Below are positions 1 to 5,851 of a stretch of 5,851 nt of DNA, piece by piece. Every line of letters starts with the position of its first letter. Position 1 is the first letter of the stretch. The stretch comes from Planctomycetaceae bacterium (GTDB taxonomy: Bacteria > Planctomycetota > Planctomycetia > Pirellulales > Pirellulaceae), in NCBI GenBank assembly GCA_012965455.1, contig DTSG01000313.1, positions 1 through 5,851 on the forward strand, read 5' to 3'. A model generated the notes under the pieces. It was not told the origin of the DNA, did not search any database, and saw only the letters and a list, made by a program, of their open reading frames with translations. Made by a program: the position numbers and the translations under genes.

Positions 1-201
1 GGAGATCGTGACCTTGAGTTGTTGGGGCGGTACGAAGAGAACGCGTATTTCTGGCGAATGATGAAAGTGGCGGGTAACACCACCACGACCTTGCGGGAAA
101 TAAAAGGACATAACCACGGTCAGATGGTAAATCCAGCTCATCCATTTCTGATTGAATTTATTGAACGCCGCGCAATTGGAATTCAATCCGCAGTAAAGTA
201 G
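1..201 (+). CDS. Alpha/beta-hydrolase (esterase-like), C-terminal fragment; 5' end outside window
   Basis: This is the last 65 codons of a gene entering from the left edge in frame 1, ending at TAG 199-201. The visible tail begins GDRDLELLGRYEEN and contains GHNHGQM followed by a short final helix (HPFLIEFIERR). In alpha/beta hydrolases of the acetyl-esterase/BD-FAE type, the late acid residue lies in a G-D-x-(D/E) turn and the catalytic histidine in a G-x-x-H-G motif near the C-terminus. The Asp residues at codons 2 and 4 and the HNHG histidine fit those roles. The TTG at 19 is not a credible start, because the frame is open to the window edge and the motif lies across it. The nucleophile elbow and any signal peptide are off-window, so the substrate cannot be named. 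The gene points the same way as the next sulfatase, 158 bp away. Family assignment is moderately confident. Confidence 0.7.
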   Translation, partial: GDRDLELLGRYEENAYFWRMMKVAGNTTTTLREIKGHNHGQMVNPAHPFLIEFIERRAIGIQSAVK

Positions 202-347
202 TTAATTGTTGAATTTCAGTATGACGGCGATTGTAGTTATTGATCATGACGACGTAGAATGATTTTTATGGAACCCGCCCGCGACGTATCCACTATGGTT
301 CACCCACGGAGGCGGCTGATTTTGCTAAACATACAACTTTTACCGAC

Positions 348-352
348 GGGAG
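348..352 (+). promoter_or_regulatory. Ribosome binding site deciding the sulfatase 1 start
   Basis: GGGAG lies 7 nt before ATG 360. The in-frame TTG at 354 would sit almost on top of this site (1-nt spacing), so ATG 360 is preferred. Confidence 0.6.
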
Positions 353-359
353 ATTGCAG

Positions 360-1826
360 ATGTTCCAGTACAGATCGATAGTACGAAAATGGCTATTTCT
401 AGCATTTTTCTCGAGTTTCGGGGTTATTCAGGGACCGTTGAGGTCAGCCGAGACTTCCAACCTTGTAGGGCAACCTAATATAGTTCTTATACTTGTAGAT
501 GACCTTGGTTGGATGGACCTCTCATGTCAGGGCAGCGACTACTTCCGTACGCCTAATATTGATCGCCTCGCGGCACAGGGAATGCGATTTACTGACGCCT
601 ATGCCGCTTGTGCCGTCTGTAGTCCAACTCGAGCCGCTGTGATGACCGGCCGCTGGCCGGGGCGTGTCGGGGTTACCGACTGGATTCGAGCTCGTTTCCA
701 ACGAGGAAGCCAGCCAACTCCCAGCAAGACGAGAACGGAGTATGTTGGTGGAAATAATCGGAAACTGCTCTGCCCACCTAATCCTTTCTGGATGGAACAT
801 GAGGAAACAACCATTGCGGAACTGTTAAAGCCTAAAGGATACGTCTCCTGTCACATCGGAAAGTGGCACCTGGGCGATCCCGCGTGGTACCCTCAACGAC
901 AGGGCTTCGACCTCAATATTGCCGGTTGCGATATTGGTCAACCGCCTTCGTATTTTGACCCCTATAACCATCCTCGCTACAACTTTGATAAGCAAATGAT
1001 GCCGCGAAAGCAAGGAGAGTTCCTAACACATCGCGAAGGTCACGAAGCAAAACAATTTATAGAGCAAAATAGATCGAAACCGTTTTTCCTCTCGTATTGG
1101 CCGTATGCTGTTCACACGCCAATTCAGGCGATTGAGCAGGTCGCGGCTAAGTACGTTCGGCCTGACAAGAGTGCCAACAATGCGAAATACGCCGCCATGG
1201 TTGAAAGCGTCGATGATGCGGTTGGGATGATTATGGACACACTCAAGGAAACCGGACTTGTCGAACAAACATTGGTTATCTTCACGTCCGATAATGGTGG
1301 ATTGAAGGGTCCGACGGACAATAGTCCCTTGCGCTCGGGCAAGGGCTACGCATACGAGGGCGGCATCCGTGTGCCGTTAATCGTACGTTGGCCCGGCGTA
1401 ATTCGTCCTGGAACCATCAGCAACGAACCCGTCAGTAGTGTCGATTACCTGCCATCTATAGCTGAAGCTGCTGGGTGCGACATTCCCACCGGCCGCGACA
1501 TTGATGGAACGTCTCTGTTAAGCCTATTGAAATCCGATGGACAGCAATCACTTAATCGTTCTGCTATCTATTGGCATTTTCCCCACTATCGACATTCCCC
1601 CGGTCCCTATTCGATCATCCGATCCGGAGACTGGAAACTGATTAAATGGTACGAAGGCGGTTTTGAACTCTACAATCTGAAAGACGATCTGTCCGAGCGT
1701 ACAAACTTGGCAAATGAGATGGCTCTTAAGGTAAAAGAACTTGACCGCCAACTCACGTCAGAACTATCCCGCATCGGTGCAAAAATCCCAATACCCAATC
1801 CCAACTATGTCAGTAAATCCAAGTAG
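360..1826 (+). CDS. Exported Cys-type sulfatase (sulfatase 1)
   Basis: Predicted type I sulfatase of 488 residues, hydrolysing sulfate esters outside the cytoplasm. Residues 1-30 form a signal peptide (basic RKW, hydrophobic FLAFFSSFG, likely cleavage after RSA at 30). The maturation motif is C87-S-P-T-R91, where Cys87 would be oxidised to formylglycine. Metal-binding Asp47-Asp48 lie in ILVDDLG, GKWHLG supplies Lys168 and His170, His252 sits in the VHTP segment, Asp311-Asn312 in TSDNGG, and Lys328 before YEGGIRVP. All residues expected of an active enzyme are therefore visible. The C-terminal subdomain (GDWKLIKWYEGG, ELYNL) is intact and the length is typical. Substrate is not readable from the sequence; a polysaccharide sulfate is a guess from context. 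It resembles the second sulfatase in this window (shared YWHFPHY and GGIRVPLIV) but runs in the opposite direction, and it is convergent with the PfpI gene with 39 bp between stops. Confidence 0.95.
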   Translation: MFQYRSIVRKWLFLAFFSSFGVIQGPLRSAETSNLVGQPNIVLILVDDLGWMDLSCQGSDYFRTPNIDRLAAQGMRFTDAYAACAVCSPTRAAVMTGRWPGRVGVTDWIRARFQRGSQPTPSKTRTEYVGGNNRKLLCPPNPFWMEHEETTIAELLKPKGYVSCHIGKWHLGDPAWYPQRQGFDLNIAGCDIGQPPSYFDPYNHPRYNFDKQMMPRKQGEFLTHREGHEAKQFIEQNRSKPFFLSYWPYAVHTPIQAIEQVAAKYVRPDKSANNAKYAAMVESVDDAVGMIMDTLKETGLVEQTLVIFTSDNGGLKGPTDNSPLRSGKGYAYEGGIRVPLIVRWPGVIRPGTISNEPVSSVDYLPSIAEAAGCDIPTGRDIDGTSLLSLLKSDGQQSLNRSAIYWHFPHYRHSPGPYSIIRSGDWKLIKWYEGGFELYNLKDDLSERTNLANEMALKVKELDRQLTSELSRIGAKIPIPNPNYVSKSK

Positions 1827-1852
1827 ACAGATTTACCGTAGTGCTATTTTTT
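1813..1852 (+). terminator. Weak candidate terminator at the sulfatase 1 stop
   Basis: GTAAATC (1813-1819) and GATTTAC (1830-1836) form a perfect 7-bp inverted repeat with a 10-nt loop that includes the stop codon. A T6 run follows at 1847-1852. The stem is AT-rich and the T run is 10 nt away rather than adjacent, so it is a poor intrinsic terminator. It is listed because it lies in the short convergent gap, where a terminator is expected. Confidence 0.25.
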
Positions 1853-1865
1853 GCGTGGGGCTGAT

Positions 1866-2402
1866 TCAACTGCCTAACGGCGCTAATACTTGCAATATTC
1901 CTCGACAAAACTCTGGCAGGTCATCTGGCTTGCGGCTTGTGACATGATGATTGTCAACGACCACGGGAGCATCTTCCCAAATGGCTCCGGCATTGACCAG
2001 ATCGTCCTTGATACCCGGACTGCCGGTCACGCGAATGCCTTGATAGACTCCTGCCGAAATTGGAATCCAGCCACCATGGCAGATTGCAGCCACAAGTTTG
2101 CCCTGTTCATGAAAATGACGGACGATGTCGAGCACTAACTTTTCACGTCGGAGTTTATCCGGCATGAAACCGCCGGGGACTACCAGCCCGTCAAATGCCG
2201 CTGGGTCAACATCACTGAATGCTGCATCAGATTTACAAGGATAACCATTTTTCCCAGCGTAGACCGTGTCAGCCTCCGCTCCGGCCACGATTACTTCCGC
2301 TCCCGCTTCGATCAAACGTAGTTTTGGATACCAAAGTTCCAGATCTTCATAAATATCGCCGACGATAATCAGGATTCGTTTATTTGCTAGTGGCGTATCC
2401 AT
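1866..2402 (-). CDS. PfpI/DJ-1 family protein (type 1 glutamine amidotransferase-like)
   Basis: Predicted 178-residue cytosolic protein of the DJ-1/PfpI superfamily, whose members are described as proteases, deglycases or stress proteins. The nucleophile elbow AICHGG carries Cys108 with His109 next to it. The partner Glu19 is in DIYEDLELWYP, which matches the E-D-x-E-x-x-Y-P signature of the PfpI branch. VVPGGF (about 75-79) and NHHVTSRKPDDLPEF near the C-terminus are also family-typical. I chose ATG 2402 because AAGGA (2414-2410) sits 7 nt upstream and the protein then begins MDTPLANKRILIIVGD, like its relatives. The frame stays open to an upstream start at 2528, but that would add 42 non-homologous residues and overlap the preceding sulfatase gene. 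There is no signal peptide. It lies 107 bp downstream of sulfatase 2, so it may be co-transcribed. The exact activity is uncertain. Confidence 0.9.
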   Translation of the reverse strand: MDTPLANKRILIIVGDIYEDLELWYPKLRLIEAGAEVIVAGAEADTVYAGKNGYPCKSDAAFSDVDPAAFDGLVVPGGFMPDKLRREKLVLDIVRHFHEQGKLVAAICHGGWIPISAGVYQGIRVTGSPGIKDDLVNAGAIWEDAPVVVDNHHVTSRKPDDLPEFCRGILQVLAPLGS

Positions 2403-2409
2403 GGGAGTA

Positions 2410-2414
2410 TCCTT
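2410..2414 (-). promoter_or_regulatory. Ribosome binding site deciding the PfpI start
   Basis: AAGGA on the minus strand with 7 nt to ATG 2402. It supports the shorter 178-residue product over the start at 2528. Confidence 0.6.
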
Positions 2415-2509
2415 AACTGTTAGAAACAATGGTGATCGGTTAGCTGCTGGTCTTTTAGGATAAAGCCAGTGCGACGCGACAACAAGATGGAGCGATTTCC
2501 TGCAAGTTG

Positions 2510-4105
2510 TTATTTCCTGCCTGACCACAAATCCATTGCTGGATCGTAATCAGGATTGGGATTCATCATCTGCGCAGAAACATCTTCCCGCCATCGATGA
2601 AGTTTTTCTGTAAGCTCTTTTGTTTTTTGGACTTCAATTTTCGACAAATCGTTTTGCTCACCAATGTCATTTGCTAAATTGAAAAGTTGAACCGTTCCGT
2701 TCTCGAAATAGTCGAGCAGTTTATAATCACCATCACGGACGGCGCCACCGGGACTTTGCATTCCATGATTGCTGTAATGCGGAAAATGCCAATAGATTGG
2801 CCCTCTGTCCATCTCTTTCCCGCGTACTAAACGGGTAAAACTCTTCCCGTCAATGCCGTTGGTTTTGTTCGCCACACCCGTCATTTCAAGGATCGTGGGG
2901 AAAAAGTCGGTGCTGATTACAGGTTCAGCACAGACGGTTCCTATTTCACCACGATGCGGCCATTTCACGATAAGAGGGACTCGAATGCCACCTTCATAGA
3001 GCCAGCCCTTGGCGCCACGCAGCGGCAGATTTGACGTGGAAGCAGCCGAATCTAACTTTTCTTTGGGCATAATGCGCCGCGGCGTACCGTTCATTGCGGA
3101 CATTCCGCCGTTGTCGGACATGAAGAAAATAATTGTATTATCCTCAATGCCATGTTCCTTCAATTTCGCCACAAGCGTTCCTAGACTCTGATCTACGCTC
3201 TCTACCATTCCGGCGAATTGGACATTGTCCTGTTTTTGTTTAACCTTCACTAAATCGTTGGGATAGGATTTGTAGGTATCTGCGTACTCTGGTAGCTTTA
3301 ACAATTCATCCAATTCAGCTCTAGATGGATAAGTTGGACTGTCCGGATTTCCTTCAAGAATAAAGTCTGGTCCGGCCTGAGCCGGCATGCCCGCCAGTTT
3401 CTCTTTGTATTTTTCAACGAGGTCGGGCCTACCGTGTATCGGGTCATGCACAGAAAAGTGCGCCATGTACAGCAGAAACGGCTTGTCCTTATTCTGGTCA
3501 ATAAACTGTGCGGCCAGTTCAGCTAAGCGGTCGGTTACATAATCTCCCCCATCGAGTCCCGGAATTTTTTGTGGGTCATAAAAACCTCTTCTCCCAAGAT
3601 TCGAATTAACGGAATGTGGTACATGCAAGTCAAAACCATGTTCTGTCGGGTTGGTATCTTGTCCGAGGTGCCATTTTCCAAACAGGGCGGTTGCATAGCC
3701 TGATGCTTTCAACACTTCAGCAATGGTAATTTCTTCATGGTCCAGACTTAGGGCTTTCTCAGGATTCAATAATACCTGGAACGGTGTATTCCCTCTGCCG
3801 TTAAGCCAATCTGTAAGATGCAATGTTGCTGGGTACTTTCCGGTCAGGATGCTCGCTCTTGTCGGCGAACATACGTGGCAGGCGGCATAGGCGTCGGTAA
3901 ACCGAACTCCTTCCGCAGCGAGTCTGTCGATGTTGGGCGTCTCGTAAAAGCGGCTTCCATAGCAGCCAACGTCAGACCAGCCGAGGTCATCGACAAGAAA
4001 AAAGACAACGTTGGGCTGTCGCGCAGCGGAAATGGGGAGGGTGTTGGCGGTGAGGGCAAAAACATAGACTACGACGATAAGGCCGATTCGTTGCGGGCTT
4101 TTCAT
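2510..4105 (-). CDS. Exported Cys-type sulfatase (sulfatase 2)
   Basis: Predicted type I sulfatase of 531 residues, exported by a signal peptide (residues 1 to about 28, hydrophobic GLIVVVYVFALTA, cleavage near ISAA). The formylglycine motif is C79-S-P-T-R83. Other active-site residues seen are Asp39-Asp40 (FLVDDLG), Lys144 and His146 (GKWHLG), His220 (FSVHDP), Asp331-Asn332 (MSDNGG) and Lys366. All match the positions in sulfatase 1, and the two share YWHFPHY and a P-N-P-x-Y tail, so they are probably paralogues. Sulfatase 2 is larger mainly through two insertions: about 50 residues at roughly 236-292 and about 18 at roughly 336-356, both in regions that usually shape the substrate pocket. 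A different sulfated substrate is therefore plausible. Upstream are an extended -10 promoter and a GC-rich inverted repeat; no good Shine-Dalgarno site precedes the ATG. Substrate and sulfatase subfamily are not assigned. Confidence 0.95.
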   Translation of the reverse strand: MKSPQRIGLIVVVYVFALTANTLPISAARQPNVVFFLVDDLGWSDVGCYGSRFYETPNIDRLAAEGVRFTDAYAACHVCSPTRASILTGKYPATLHLTDWLNGRGNTPFQVLLNPEKALSLDHEEITIAEVLKASGYATALFGKWHLGQDTNPTEHGFDLHVPHSVNSNLGRRGFYDPQKIPGLDGGDYVTDRLAELAAQFIDQNKDKPFLLYMAHFSVHDPIHGRPDLVEKYKEKLAGMPAQAGPDFILEGNPDSPTYPSRAELDELLKLPEYADTYKSYPNDLVKVKQKQDNVQFAGMVESVDQSLGTLVAKLKEHGIEDNTIIFFMSDNGGMSAMNGTPRRIMPKEKLDSAASTSNLPLRGAKGWLYEGGIRVPLIVKWPHRGEIGTVCAEPVISTDFFPTILEMTGVANKTNGIDGKSFTRLVRGKEMDRGPIYWHFPHYSNHGMQSPGGAVRDGDYKLLDYFENGTVQLFNLANDIGEQNDLSKIEVQKTKELTEKLHRWREDVSAQMMNPNPDYDPAMDLWSGRK

Positions 4106-4140
4106 GAAACGTGTCCCAGTGAGGCAGTGTAAAATACGCT

Positions 4141-4149
4141 ATTATAGCA
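4141..4149 (-). promoter_or_regulatory. Extended -10 promoter element for sulfatase 2
   Basis: On the minus strand 4149-4141 reads TGCTATAAT, a perfect extended -10 box (TGnTATAAT) for a sigma70-type polymerase. It lies 35 nt upstream of the sulfatase 2 ATG. No good -35 hexamer is seen 16-18 nt further up, which extended -10 promoters tolerate. It implies the sulfatase, and perhaps the PfpI gene, can be transcribed independently of the thioredoxin fusion. Based on consensus match only. Confidence 0.5.
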
Positions 4150-4175
4150 GGAGTTAGCAACTATACTGTACTCTA

Positions 4176-4200
4176 ATCCGGTCCGCCTTGGCGGACGGAT
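4176..4200. repeat. GC-rich inverted repeat (GTCCGCC-TT-GGCGGAC core)
   Basis: The core GTCCGCC (4181-4187), TT, GGCGGAC (4190-4196) is a perfect 7-bp inverted repeat. It extends outward by four more pairs (ATCC 4176-4179 with GGAT 4197-4200) around one bulged G at 4180. It lies 107 bp beyond the stop of the thioredoxin fusion and just upstream of the putative sulfatase 2 promoter. Neither side has a T tract, so it is not a standard intrinsic terminator. It could be a Rho-independent-like barrier, an operator, or a copy of a dispersed intergenic palindrome. Confidence 0.6.
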
Positions 4201-4306
4201 CTCTTACTCGCTAACATTTCAAAAACTACTAAAAATCAGAGTTGAGTATCAAATGTAAAAACGTAGACATGAGGGGGCATCTGAGAGGCAGAGGATGACT
4301 ACGGAA

Positions 4307-5845
4307 CTAATCCAACTCACGAACGACGCGAAAGCCTTTGTTGTGCCAACGGGAAAAAGGAGTGTCGCTTGACCGAAAAGCGGTACGAATGATAATCGTG
4401 GGGGAGTCCCACGTCCCACCCCGTGTAACTCGCCATCCGGAGGTAGAACCCAGTGAACCCAGTGGATCGTTTTTCGGCGACTGCTTGTAGTAATCCTCTC
4501 CGTAGTAATCGCTGCACGCTTCATGTACGTTGCCGTACATGTCGTACAGCCCAAATGCGTTGGGCTTTTTTAGTCCAACTTGGTGAGCGTATCGTTCACC
4601 AGTATCACCAGTATTTTCATGGTACCAAGCGTAATGGCCAAGTGCTTTTTCATCGTTACCAAAGCTCCACTTCGTCTGGGTTCCTGCCCGACAGGCATAC
4701 TCCCATTCCGCTTCTGTTGGTAAGCGATAAGTCTTGCCTTCCTTAGCACTTAGTCTTTTACAATACGCAACAGCATCGTCCCAGCTTACATAAACCGCTG
4801 GGTAATTGGGGCCTTCTTTGACAAAGCGTTTGCCCTTCCAAGGCTCGGTTCCCATCACGGCCTTCCATTGCCCGTGTGTCACTTCGGTCGTTTGCATGTA
4901 GAATGGCTTAGTGATCGTGACCTTGTGTTGGTGTTCATTGTCCCTTCGGTTCTTCTCGGTTTCTGGCGTTCCCATCATGAATGTGCCAGCAGGGATTAAG
5001 TTCAGCTTCATGGCAATCGTGTTGGTGATGCTGGGCAGTTCTATGACTGGGGGGACTGGTGGAGTCAGCCGTGCTTTTACATATTGTTGATCGGTCGCGC
5101 TTAACTTGGCCAGCGGTAGGGAGATCTCCTTCTTGTCGATTCCTAGCAGTACCACGTTGTCACCAGTGATGCGAACAAAGGTTGCTTGAATGCTGAATTG
5201 ACCCGTCGAGTCCTTCCAGGTGCGCAGGGCGGGCTTGGCAGTGTCTTGGGCCGTGCTGTCGGTGAACTCGCGCAGCTTAGCTGACGGTGTGGACCCGGGT
5301 GATCCTCCCTCGACCTTGGCAACCAGTGCTTCGACTGCCTTGTCCATCGCCGAACCCCGGACATTCTTGTACCGGATGATACCCTTGTCATCCAGGACAT
5401 AAATCGTCGGCCATCCACGTACACCCCAGGCTTTCGAAATCGGCCCACTTGTACCCTGGGGACCATTCCAAAAACTGCGCCAGGTGATGTTCTCTGCCTT
5501 CATGCGTTGTTTGAGTTTGGCCTTGTCCCTGTCACTGTTGATGCCGATCAGGGCAAAAGGCTCATTTTTCATCTTTGCAACGAGCGACCGCTCGTGTGGG
5601 TACATGGCCCGGCAGGGGGGTCACCAATCGCCCCAGAAGTCCAGTACTACAACCTTCCCACGGTAATCACTCAGCTTGAATTTCACTCCATCGAGATCCT
5701 CTCCCTGGATTTCCGGTGCCAGGTTCCCGACCTCGAATCCAACTTTCGGGTCTTGCCCGGCGGCGTAAGAATCAAATCCCAGGCTGACCAGGGTCAGGCA
5801 CGAGAATACTGCTGCCATCCACCAGGAGAACTTGAACACGTTCAT
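4307..5845 (-). CDS. Exported thioredoxin-SHD1-SUMF fusion, probable selenoprotein (UGA 5621-5623 read as Sec)
   Basis: Read through one in-frame TGA, this is a 512-residue exported protein. Residues 1-29 are a Sec signal peptide (WWMAAVFSCLTLVSLGF core, cleavage near YAA). A TlpA/redoxin-like domain spans about 35-175: VVVLDFWGDW, then U75-P-P-C78, and the cis-Pro segment GWPTIYV (Pro146). A low-complexity linker leads to an SHD1-like module at about 208-260 (RTWKDSTGQF to PLAKLSATDQQYV), a domain frequent in planctomycetes. Residues 279-512 are a SUMF/FGE-sulfatase domain (IPAGTFMMG, RLPTEAEWEYA, LYDMYGNVHE, RGGTWDS, GFRVV). Both catalytic cysteines of true formylglycine-generating enzymes are missing: Ser481 and Ile486 occupy their places, so this domain is probably a binding module. 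The start at 5845 gives a good signal peptide, but its ribosome site is off-window. Without readthrough the gene splits into 74 and 432 residues, the latter starting inside the thioredoxin fold at MYPHER. One continuous gene is near certain; Sec rather than a nonsense mutation is likely. Confidence 0.85.
5578..5598 (-). promoter_or_regulatory. Candidate bacterial SECIS hairpin
   Basis: In the mRNA, ACGAGC (5595-5590), loop GGUC (5589-5586) and GCUCGU (5585-5580) form a perfect 6-bp stem. Two further pairs (C5598-G5578, A5597-U5579) form past a single bulged C at 5596. The first loop G is the 32nd nucleotide after the UGA, leaving 31 nt between, within the roughly 16-37 nt described for bacterial SECIS elements. 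GGUC is also the tip of the E. coli fdhF SECIS, which has a 5'-side bulge too. The hairpin encodes the HERSLV segment, so coding constraint could create some of the pairing. No folding program was run. Confidence 0.6.
5621..5623 (-). other. In-frame UGA at the first redox-Cys position, probable selenocysteine codon (Sec75)
   Basis: The minus strand reads TGG-TGA-CCC-CCC-TGC-CGG, giving W-[UGA]-P-P-C-R where thioredoxin-like proteins have W-C-x-x-C-R. It is the only in-frame stop in 512 codons. The next base is C, the weak UGAC termination context also found at the fdhF selenocysteine codon. Alternatives are a TGC-to-TGA nonsense mutation or a miscalled base at the edge of the C run. Confidence 0.72.
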
Positions 5846-5851
5846 GATGTT

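Noticed and set aside
231..260. TTGTAG, 18 nt, TAGAAT as a promoter for sulfatase 1
   Set aside because: The -35 matches only the TTG half of the consensus and many equally good pairs occur by chance in this AT-rich 158-bp gap; not supportable.
2415..2509. TTGTTG, 17 nt, TATCCT as a separate promoter for the PfpI gene
   Set aside because: Both boxes match weakly; co-transcription with sulfatase 2 is as likely.
2403..2528. N-terminal extension of the PfpI protein to 2528
   Set aside because: The extra 42 residues look unlike any PfpI N-terminus, would overlap the sulfatase 2 stop, and the ATG at 2402 has a well-placed AAGGA site.
3818..4132. 104-codon plus-strand open frame opposite the start of sulfatase 2
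   Set aside because: It is antisense to the signal peptide and CSPTR region of a clearly real sulfatase, with no domain and no convincing start site.
5143..5466. 107-codon minus-strand open frame, and similar overlapping frames in this gene
   Set aside because: It lies in another frame of the thioredoxin-SHD1 coding region and has no recognisable domain; shadow of the real gene.
5611..5623. A frameshift or indel in the C6 run next to the TGA as the cause of the split gene
   Set aside because: The frame is identical on both sides of the TGA, so no indel is needed to join the two halves, and any single-base shift would break the CxxC motif and downstream fold. A base substitution (TGC to TGA) remains possible and is kept as the main alternative.
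5800..5842. Lipoprotein signal (Cys16 in AVFSC) on the thioredoxin fusion
   Set aside because: The residue at -3 and -2 do not make a good lipobox and the hydrophobic stretch continues past the Cys; a standard Sec signal peptide fits better.

Overview
The window looks like chromosomal DNA from a planctomycete or a close relative in the PVC group, probably marine or another sulfated-glycan degrader. The evidence is two exported Cys-type sulfatases, a secreted thioredoxin-like protein fused to an SHD1-like module and a formylglycine-enzyme-like (SUMF) domain, moderate GC content and weak or absent Shine-Dalgarno sites on some genes. This taxonomic call is inferred from gene content; no rRNA or other marker gene is present.

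Layout. Positions 1-201 (+) hold the last 65 codons of an alpha/beta-hydrolase (esterase-like) gene. After a 158-bp gap, a complete exported sulfatase (360-1826, +) follows. It converges on three minus-strand genes. Read in their own direction these are a thioredoxin-SHD1-SUMF fusion (5845-4307), a second exported sulfatase (4105-2510) and a PfpI/DJ-1 family protein (2402-1866). The 201-bp gap at 4106-4306 carries a strong GC-rich inverted repeat and a perfect extended -10 box (TGCTATAAT) in front of the second sulfatase. No RNA genes, CRISPR arrays or insertion sequences were seen.

The main result is at 5621-5623. The fusion gene appears as two separate open reading frames in the same frame, split only by one TGA. 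That TGA sits exactly where the first cysteine of the thioredoxin WCxxC motif belongs (W-[TGA]-P-P-C-R). The frame is intact on both sides, the upstream part supplies the signal peptide and first half of the thioredoxin fold, and the downstream part supplies the rest. Thirty-one nucleotides after the UGA there is a perfect 6-bp hairpin with a GGUC loop, the loop sequence of the E. coli fdhF SECIS element, at a distance typical for bacterial SECIS elements. The simplest reading is one 512-residue exported selenoprotein with a UxxC redox centre. A conventional gene caller would break it into a 74-residue fragment and a 432-residue protein with a false start. The competing explanations are a nonsense mutation or a single base miscall.

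Together the genes suggest an envelope or periplasmic programme for sulfate-ester (probably polysaccharide) breakdown. The sulfatases need formylglycine maturation, but the SUMF domain here lacks both catalytic cysteines of true formylglycine-generating enzymes, so maturation is probably done by an enzyme encoded elsewhere. The functional link between the redox fusion and the sulfatases is only a proximity inference.
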